The translations under genes were made by a program, and so were the position numbers. From UBA10427 sp003500135 (lineage in GTDB: Bacteria; Bacteroidota; Bacteroidia; Cytophagales; Cyclobacteriaceae), in NCBI GenBank assembly GCA_963966275.1, contig CAWZYQ010000119.1, forward strand, positions 1-12,295: 12,295 nucleotides of DNA, written 5' to 3'. The notes below the pieces were generated by a model. It saw nothing but the letters and a program-made list of their open reading frames with translations. It was not told where the DNA came from and did not search any database. Positions 8,316 to 12,295 of this stretch are shown here, in pieces (position 1 is the first letter of the stretch; each line of letters begins with the position of its first letter).

Positions 8316-8391
8316 GATTCCGTAGCTCAGTTGGTAGAGCATCTCCCTTTTAAGGAGAGGGTCCTGGGTTCGAGCCCCAGCGGAATCACCA
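8316..8391 (+). tRNA. tRNA-Lys (anticodon UUU) with encoded CCA
   Basis: A complete cloverleaf can be drawn. The acceptor stem is GATTCCG (8316-8322) with CGGAATC (8381-8387). The D stem is GCTC/GAGC with loop AGTTGGTA. The anticodon stem is TCTCC/GGAGA around loop CTTTTAA, which gives anticodon TTT at 8349-8351 for lysine. The T stem is CTGGG/CCCAG around TTCGAGC. The discriminator is A (8388) and CCA is encoded at 8389-8391. All stems are fully paired, so the gene looks functional. An intrinsic terminator follows. Confidence 0.98.
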
Positions 8392-8405
8392 CTTAAGCCT
8401 CTGTT

Positions 8406-8428
8406 AAGCCCCAGGGGCTTTTTTGTTT
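8406..8428 (+). terminator. Intrinsic terminator after tRNA-Lys
   Basis: AAGCCC (8406-8411) and GGGCTT (8415-8420) form a GC-rich stem with loop CAG. The T-run TTTTTTG follows at 8419-8425, with more T after it. It begins 15 bases after the tRNA CCA end, so tRNA-Lys appears to be transcribed as a single gene. Confidence 0.85.
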
Positions 8429-8480
8429 TCAATCATTTTGTTGAACATATAAGTTGCGTTAATTTTCGGGTCAGCCTCAA

Positions 8481-8506
8481 TTGATTTTTATAGTCAAAAA
8501 AATCAA
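8481..8506. repeat. Inverted repeat (hairpin), AT-rich
   Basis: TTGATTTTT (8481-8489) and AAAAATCAA (8498-8506) are perfect inverted copies around an 8-base loop. No gene ends just before it on the plus strand apart from the tRNA, which has its own terminator. Its role is unknown and, being AT-rich, it could occur by chance. Confidence 0.35.
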
Positions 8507-8756
8507 ATTCGTCTTTTCAAAGAAATTCGAATGCCAGCAAATCAAATTGGAATTATTTGTTCATTACGAAACTGTGTTACTAACGTAAACTTGATGAAAG
8601 TCTTCAAAATTTAGTTTGTTAGGTAAGGGTTAAATTTGATATCCCTACGAAACTGTCTAAATCTTCAAATTGAAGAGCGGAATGGCCCTTTAGTTCTTTA
8701 GGTTACATGAAAAGCGTTAATACATTTGAAATCAAACAATATATATCCATAATGAA

Positions 8757-9059
8757 ATGAACATATGTTCGTTTCGAGTTGTTTTATTATTGGGTGGAAT
8801 GAAGCAATTTAGTAATGATATGAGCGCCAACAAACAAAATATTCGATTTGATCATAAAAGGATTTTGAGAGATCGCAATAGCATCGGTAATAAATCAAGA
8901 ATAAACGCTTCTGGATTAAAAAGAATGGAAAAAGGGAGCCTTATTACCGAAAAACACCATAGGTCAGAAAATGGTATTCAATATCCATTCGATTTAAGAA
9001 AGAAGAGGAGCAGGCCTTTTGGATTGAAAAAAATAAAGCGAGAAAAGCGCTGTAAATAA
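8757..9059 (+). CDS. Doubtful basic ORF (100 residues)
   Basis: I do not recognise this protein and doubt that it is a gene. It has 100 codons from ATG 8757, or 86 from ATG 8799 (MKQFSNDMS). It is very rich in Lys and Arg, above all at the C-terminus (LRKKRSRPFGLKKIKREKRCK region), with no membrane segment beyond a short hydrophobic patch (VVLLLGG) and no known motif. High Lys content is what random AT-rich DNA yields when read in an A-rich frame. A 12-bp palindrome, GAACATATGTTC, overlaps the first start codon. If real, its charge would suit nucleic-acid binding, but that is speculation. Confidence 0.2.
   Translation: MNICSFRVVLLLGGMKQFSNDMSANKQNIRFDHKRILRDRNSIGNKSRINASGLKRMEKGSLITEKHHRSENGIQYPFDLRKKRSRPFGLKKIKREKRCK
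8759..8770. promoter_or_regulatory. 12-bp palindrome GAACATATGTTC, possible operator
   Basis: This is a perfect palindrome. Eleven of its 12 bases recur at 12100-12111 (GAACATAAGTTC). The two sites bracket the SufBD-like/radical SAM/NifX-like genes. A few 12-bp palindromes are expected by chance in a window this size, so a regulatory role is only suggested by the recurrence. Confidence 0.25.
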
Positions 9060-9262
9060 GCTTCATAAACGCTGCTCATTAGCGATGATATTAAACTAGG
9101 TAGATTTAATTCTGACCTTGCGATGGGAATGAACGACGAAAAATGAGACTTGTAATCCCGGTACAATTTTTTGTCTAAATGAATATGGCTGTCGTCAATA
9201 TCAATAGTGATAAAAAATTCACTTCAGCACATAGTAAGCGTATATTGGTACAGGTTTTCAAC

Positions 9263-9282
9263 ATTGACAATATATTGTTAAT
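9263..9282. promoter_or_regulatory. 20-bp near-palindrome upstream of the SufBD-like gene, possible operator
   Basis: ATTGACAATATATTGTTAAT is symmetric except for one base pair, with a perfect 12-bp core, ACAATATATTGT, at 9267-9278. It sits just upstream of the candidate promoter (9288-9318) and 59 bases before the start codon. That is a typical place for an activator or repressor site. The regulator is not identifiable, and the site does not match the FNR consensus TTGAT-N4-ATCAA. Confidence 0.4.
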
Positions 9283-9287
9283 TCGCC

Positions 9288-9318
9288 CTTGTTGAGCTCG
9301 ACGGTTAGGGTATTTAGT
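9288..9318 (+). promoter_or_regulatory. Candidate promoter of the SufBD-like gene
   Basis: CTTG (9288-9291) and TATTTAGT (9311-9318), 19 bases apart, resemble the -33 TTTG and -7 TAnnTTTG elements with mismatches. Transcription would start near 9322 and give a leader of about 20 bases. No Shine-Dalgarno is visible before ATG 9342, as is common in Bacteroidota. Confidence 0.35.
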
Positions 9319-9341
9319 GATAAAAATAGAATAGGTACCAG

Positions 9342-10442
9342 ATGAAAAACTTTGCTGAGAGTATCGATTATGAACTGATCAAAGAACTCGGAATGTCGTC
9401 TCAAAACACTAACACAGGGCAATATATATTGCAGGACGACCAACTTTATTTCTCAAATCCACTGATTGAAGGGCTGGAATTATGGCCCATTTCATATGCT
9501 TTTGAAAAGTATAAATGGTTAAAGGAGAGGACTTTATGGATGGATTTTTGTAAAAAAGGAGATTCAAAAAAATCCCTAACTAAAAGAAATGGTTATTTTA
9601 TATATGTACATAAAAAAATAAAAATCCCTTATTTATGTCAGACGGCGCTTTTAATGCTATCGCCCGTAGTAGCTCAATCACCTTACAATATTATTTTTAT
9701 TGACGATGGGGCATCTTTAAATTTAATAACCGGATGCGCAGGCAGGCCGGATGCATACCAGGCAAGACATGTATCCTTCTCTGAAATACATGTCGGAAAA
9801 AATGCTACTTTCACCCACCATATGATGCATAAATGGAATGAAAATATATGTGCTGAAAATCAATCTGCGGCAGTAGTAGAGGAAAATGGCACCTTGATAT
9901 CAAACCATGTGATCATGAAGTCTGCCAAAAAATTGGTTAGCAATCCAATTACATGGCTTGAGGGGAAAAATGCCACTGCCAAGTATCATACAGTTATTTT
10001 GAGTGATCCTTTTACTTCTGCTGATCTTGGAGGAGTGATTTATTTAAATGCAGAAAATACAGGCGCTGAGATTGTCCATAGGGCCGTTAGCGCTGGTGGT
10101 GACATCATTCAAAGGGGATTGTTAGTTGGTAATGCACCTTGTAAAGCACACGTCGATTGTGCGGGAATGGTTTTTGAATCCAAGCAGTTGGGTAATATAG
10201 CGTCAGTGCCTGGACTAAAATCTTTACACCCTGACGCAATGATGAGTCATGAAGCAAGTATTGGTAAAATATCACCCAAACAGGTGGAATACCTGCGATG
10301 TAGAGGGATAAGTGAATTGGATGCAATATCTATGATCGTAAGGGGTTTTATAAATTCAGGAGTACCGGGAATAGGGCCTGAAATTGATGACTTTATATCT
10401 GAAATTGTCTCAATTGCAGGTCATGGAGAAGGAGCGAAATAG
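9342..10442 (+). CDS. Orphan SufB/SufD-family Fe-S cluster assembly scaffold, SmsB/archaeal SufBD-like
   Basis: This is a predicted cytosolic scaffold protein for iron-sulfur cluster building, of 366 residues. That is shorter than classical SufB or SufD and closer to the SufBD (SmsB) type of archaea and anaerobes. Family landmarks include KYKWLKE (57-62), GYFIYV (84-89), YNIIFIDDGASLNLITGCA (115-133), the beta-helix stretch with AAVVEENGTLISNHV (176-190), RGLLVGNAP (258-266), VDCAGMVFES (271-280, Cys273) and SHEASIGKI (302-310, His303 and Glu304). The last helix set reads CRGISELDAISMIVRGFI. Cys273 and the His/Glu pair may correspond to the cluster-building residues of SufB/SufD. No SufC ATPase or SufS desulfurase is in the window, so it is an orphan here. 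It converges on the radical SAM gene 7 bases away. It could be a divergent paralogue with a role other than general Fe-S assembly. Confidence 0.92.
   Translation: MKNFAESIDYELIKELGMSSQNTNTGQYILQDDQLYFSNPLIEGLELWPISYAFEKYKWLKERTLWMDFCKKGDSKKSLTKRNGYFIYVHKKIKIPYLCQTALLMLSPVVAQSPYNIIFIDDGASLNLITGCAGRPDAYQARHVSFSEIHVGKNATFTHHMMHKWNENICAENQSAAVVEENGTLISNHVIMKSAKKLVSNPITWLEGKNATAKYHTVILSDPFTSADLGGVIYLNAENTGAEIVHRAVSAGGDIIQRGLLVGNAPCKAHVDCAGMVFESKQLGNIASVPGLKSLHPDAMMSHEASIGKISPKQVEYLRCRGISELDAISMIVRGFINSGVPGIGPEIDDFISEIVSIAGHGEGAK
9419..9432. repeat. 14-bp palindrome inside the SufBD-like gene
   Basis: GCAATATATATTGC is a perfect palindrome within codons 26-31 of the gene. It resembles the upstream core ACAATATATTGT (9267-9278), whose centre is 153 bases away. 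The two could be a pair of binding sites for one regulator. About one such palindrome is expected by chance in a sequence of this size and composition, so the evidence is thin. Confidence 0.25.
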
Positions 10443-10449
10443 TATAAAG

Positions 10450-11388
10450 TCAAAATTGATGATATCTCAAATAATACTTACTGCCTCGATAATTGACTAC
10501 TTTTATAAGTTTTTCATCAATCAAAGAATTAAGAACGTACTTTTCAGAATTATTTTTTTCCAGTATTTTCTTCATCATGTCCTCCCTGATAGGGTGTACT
10601 GCTGAAATATTTAATATATCTTCATATGCATTACCCGTTGTGCCAACCGTGTTTTCATTTGTTTCCTTTAATAGTTCTGTATTTAATCCATGAAGCCTGA
10701 AAATGTGTTGGGCCCTTTGTAATTTCTCATCCGTGGGAATACGAACCATTCTTTCGGATGGCGGTCTTACTGGGGTCAATAGAAAAGCTTTTAGTGGTTG
10801 TAATTGAACCAGGAAAGAAGCAATTTTTTCTATTTCAGCCTCTTTGTCATTGAAAGAATCAATAAGCATTGTTTCGGTGAACAGTTTTCCACGGTACTTA
10901 GCGGCAAATGTTGTTAACCCATTAAGATATTGCCTAAAGTTAATTTCCGGAGCAGGTCGGTTGATGTGCTTCCAGGTTGATTCACAGAGCGAATCTACTT
11001 TAATACAAACCTGATTGGTCAGGTGAAGCGCTTCTCTTACTTTTTTGTCAAACAGCAAAGAAGCATTAGTGACAACGCCGACCGGGTATTCAAATTTTTT
11101 CAATAGCCTGATCTCCTCAGCCAAATGGAGATCTAGGGTTGGTTCACCATCAGGCACGATGGTGATGCAGTCGGGTAGATGATTATCATCCAATTTTCTT
11201 AAATGATTATTGACCTCTTCCACTATTGTTTCGGGATGGAAATATGTCTTTTTTGTGGTGTTTCTTTCTTTGGTCCTACCTAACTGACAATAAATACATG
11301 AATAGGTGCAGTCTTTGACATGTGAAATATTATTGATGCCCAGGCTCATGCCAAACCTTCTTGATGGGACTGGTCCAAAAGCAATCAT
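10450..11388 (-). CDS. Radical SAM protein of the COG0731 (GPVPSRR) family
   Basis: This is a predicted cytosolic radical S-adenosylmethionine enzyme of 312 residues. The N-terminus FGPVPSRRFGMSLGIN is the signature of COG0731 proteins, a group related to the archaeal wyosine-tRNA enzyme TYW1, whose bacterial members have no settled function. Cys27, Cys31 and Cys34 (CTYSCIYC) hold the 4Fe-4S cluster, and PDGEPTLD (79-86) is the GGEP-like SAM-binding motif. VTNAS (106-110) and IKVDS (129-133) are barrel strands. Residues about 258-312 resemble a small winged-helix domain (PIREDMMKKIL, then YVLNSLIDEKLIKVV and a YRGSKYYLRY wing). The start is the ATG directly before the conserved motif. The NifX-like gene is 138 bases upstream on the same strand. 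That such genes accompany NifX-like and MinD/Mrp-type ATPase genes in anaerobes is from general knowledge, not shown here. Confidence 0.94.
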   Translation of the reverse strand: MIAFGPVPSRRFGMSLGINNISHVKDCTYSCIYCQLGRTKERNTTKKTYFHPETIVEEVNNHLRKLDDNHLPDCITIVPDGEPTLDLHLAEEIRLLKKFEYPVGVVTNASLLFDKKVREALHLTNQVCIKVDSLCESTWKHINRPAPEINFRQYLNGLTTFAAKYRGKLFTETMLIDSFNDKEAEIEKIASFLVQLQPLKAFLLTPVRPPSERMVRIPTDEKLQRAQHIFRLHGLNTELLKETNENTVGTTGNAYEDILNISAVHPIREDMMKKILEKNNSEKYVLNSLIDEKLIKVVNYRGSKYYLRYHQF

Positions 11389-11526
11389 TACAATTGATTT
11401 ACGTTGTATTAAATTGGTAATTGATCATATTTTATAAAGTTTCACAAAGCCATATTGCTCAAAAACCATATTGAAATTGAATTATCTTATCCAATTTTAA
11501 GGATATCAAATGCTTCATACTTATTC

Positions 11527-11874
11527 TCAACACAACTCATGATGACATTCATTTATGTTTTCTTCCAAAGCGCCTTGAATAAAATGTTCAATAAGCTCGC
11601 GGATGGATTGATTGCCAACCCCTGCAACTGACTCAATGCCATATGAATTGAAAAGATGTAATGCCCTTTTTCCAACTCCACCGGCTACTACATGGGTTAC
11701 CCCTTTGTTTTTAAGACAAAGAGGAAACGCACCGGGTTTGTGAGGGGGAGACTCCACATATTCCTCTCCGACCACCTTGCTGTCTGATATTTCAACTAGT
11801 AAAAAGGCTTCACTTTCTCCAAAATGTGAGCAGAAATCATTGTTTAAAATTGGAATTGCAAGCTTCTTGTCCAT
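11527..11874 (-). CDS. NifX/NifB-like FeMo-cofactor-binding domain protein
   Basis: This is a small cytosolic protein of 115 residues in the dinitrogenase iron-molybdenum cofactor biosynthesis domain family (Nitro_FeMo-Co). It shows the expected order: a first strand KLAIPIL, the NDFCSHFGESEAFLLVEI segment (Cys15, His17), HKPGAFPLCLKNKGV with Cys53, the glycine turn VVAGGVGKRALHLF (62-75) and YGIESVAGVG (78-87). Family members bind or carry metal-sulfur clusters, and many occur in organisms without nitrogenase. No nif gene is visible here. The C-terminus ends CHHELC (Cys110, His111, His112, Cys115), a likely extra metal ligand set. It is probably co-transcribed with the radical SAM gene downstream and with the small ORF that ends 10 bases upstream. 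Confidence 0.9.
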   Translation of the reverse strand: MDKKLAIPILNNDFCSHFGESEAFLLVEISDSKVVGEEYVESPPHKPGAFPLCLKNKGVTHVVAGGVGKRALHLFNSYGIESVAGVGNQSIRELIEHFIQGALEENINECHHELC

Positions 11875-11884
11875 AATAATTGTA

Positions 11885-12076
11885 CTATTTTGATGGTTTG
11901 TTATCTCTGTTTTTCAAAAGTCCGGACTTCATTTCAAAAGATTTATCCTGATAGTGGCATATATTTCTTTTTTTTCTTCGTCGAAGCCGACGCCGTTGCC
12001 TCGTTTTTGTTTCTGTTTTAATTGGATCCATTTCCTGGGAGCTATAAAGTTCCATATTTGCTTTTATTACTATCAT
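11885..12076 (-). CDS. Possible small very basic protein upstream of the NifX-like gene
   Basis: I do not recognise this protein. It has 63 codons from ATG 12076. Internal ATGs at 12055 (MELYSS) and 12031 (MDPIKT) are equally possible starts. Its striking feature is a run of basic residues, RQRRRLRRRKKR, at about 27-38, followed by an NICHYQDKSFEMKSG tail. It ends 10 bases before the NifX-like start on the same strand, an operon-like spacing and the main reason to list it. The basic run could bind nucleic acid or an acidic partner. It could also be a chance frame, and it does not resemble the Gly-rich DUF5320 proteins that sometimes accompany such genes. A TGAAC/GTTCA inverted repeat lies 23 bases upstream. 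Confidence 0.33.
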   Translation of the reverse strand: MIVIKANMELYSSQEMDPIKTETKTRQRRRLRRRKKRNICHYQDKSFEMKSGLLKNRDNKPSK

Positions 12077-12098
12077 CTGCTAGAAAAACAAGTTGAAG

Positions 12099-12112
12099 TG
12101 AACATAAGTTCA
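12099..12112. promoter_or_regulatory. Inverted repeat TGAAC-N4-GTTCA, possible operator
   Basis: TGAACATAAGTTCA has perfect 5-bp arms around a 4-base centre. It lies 23 bases upstream of the small ORF that leads the NifX-like/radical SAM strand, within the probable promoter region. Its central 12 bases differ at one position from the palindrome at 8759-8770. A shared regulator is possible but unproven. Confidence 0.3.
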
Positions 12113-12246
12113 TTACATTGCACATTACGGGTTTCTTTCAAAGATTATTGAACTTTTCATCAGATAGTCCAAAAATAAAATCAAATACACTACAAAAGCA
12201 TATAACCTAAATAGGTGATCTAAAGGAAATTGGGTAATAGATTTGT

Positions 12247-12295
12247 AACCACCTCGTAAAGTACACACCATTTCCAGCTTGGTACGACAGTGGTT
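12247..12295. repeat. Inverted repeat at the right edge of the window
   Basis: AACCAC (12247-12252) pairs with GTGGTT (12290-12295), and inside it CGTA (12255-12258) pairs with TACG (12283-12286) across a small internal loop. The outer stem reaches the last base of the window, so it may be longer. Its nature is unknown: a terminator, an RNA or part of a coding region beyond the edge. Apart from this and the repeat at 12099-12112, I see nothing certain in 12077-12295. Confidence 0.3.

Larger units (their letters stand above)
8429..9341. other. Long gap without a convincing gene
   Basis: About 0.9 kb between the tRNA terminator and the SufBD-like gene shows no recognisable protein or RNA. It holds one doubtful ORF (8757-9059), a 9-bp hairpin (8481-8506), an 11-base direct repeat TACGAAACTGT (8565-8575 and 8646-8656), a palindrome (8759-8770) and the promoter region of the next gene. 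Short open pieces after 9059 (for example a 25-codon stretch ending GMNDEK at about 9143) are broken by stops. This could be decayed coding sequence, an unrecognised RNA or simple spacer. By eye it is more AT-rich than the left half of the window. Confidence 0.6.

Noticed and set aside
8342..8358. CRISPR or other repeat array near the tRNA
   Set aside because: The inverted repeats here are the anticodon stem of tRNA-Lys. No regularly spaced repeats exist anywhere in the window.
8676..8683. AGCGGAAT, matching the tRNA-Lys 3' end (8379-8386), as an attachment-site copy
   Set aside because: Only 8 bases match and flanking bases differ. A match this short is expected by chance, and no integrase is present in the window.
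9342..10442. Naming the scaffold gene sufB or sufD
   Set aside because: It lacks suf neighbours and resembles the SufBD/SmsB type in length and motifs, so a precise symbol cannot be supported from sequence reading alone.
11450..11473. Direct repeat CCATATTG at 11450-11457 and 11466-11473, between the NifX-like and radical SAM genes
   Set aside because: Two 8-base AT-rich copies 16 bases apart may be chance. No promoter element lines up clearly with them, so no function is claimed.
11527..11874. Evidence for nitrogen fixation
   Set aside because: The FeMo-co-binding domain occurs widely in organisms without nitrogenase, and no nifHDK or nifB gene is seen.
11979..11992. CGTCG/CGACG hairpin inside the small basic ORF
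   Set aside because: A 5-bp stem is too short to support a structure, and it arises from the Arg codon run.

Overview
The window looks like a piece of a Bacteroidota chromosome, most likely from the Cytophagales or a related group. The evidence is a type IX secretion substrate with a gliding-motility (CHU_C, type B) C-terminal sorting domain, a DUF2911 lipid-export-type periplasmic protein, an ABC transporter fused to TerB-like and FHA-like regions, few Shine-Dalgarno sequences, and candidate promoters of the Bacteroidota TTTG / TAnnTTTG type. The assignment rests on recognised protein families, not on a database search.

Left part (1-8300), ordinary chromosomal genes. A large secreted cell-surface protein (31-2607, +) is built from four similar cysteine-containing modules ahead of the sorting domain. 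It is followed by a small unrecognised gene (2695-2880, +) and a DUF2911/TPR-like exported protein (3021-4136, +) with a strong leader hairpin. That gene meets, tail to tail with 4 bases between, a 1054-residue ABC exporter (4141-7305, -). Upstream of the exporter on the same strand is a TPR/two-TM/SH3 protein of BatE type (7504-8253, -).

Middle (8316-9341). A tRNA-Lys(UUU) gene with encoded CCA and its own intrinsic terminator is followed by about 0.9 kb with no convincing gene. This stretch holds one doubtful basic ORF, a hairpin, an 11-base direct repeat and palindromes, and it appears more AT-rich than the left part.

Right part (9342-12295), a metallocluster-type gene group. It holds an orphan SufB/SufD-family scaffold resembling the archaeal/anaerobe SufBD (SmsB) type (9342-10442, +). 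Convergent with it, 7 bases away, is a radical SAM protein of the COG0731 'GPVPSRR' family (10450-11388, -). That gene is preceded on its own strand by a NifX/NifB-like FeMo-co-binding-domain protein with a Cys/His tail (11527-11874, -) and a possible small very basic ORF (11885-12076, -). No SufC-type ATPase, cysteine desulfurase or nitrogenase gene is present in the window. The three recognised proteins are consistent with handling an iron-sulfur or related metal cluster. That they work together, and that they form an acquired island beside the tRNA gene, is inference. This right-hand group is the most interesting part of the window.
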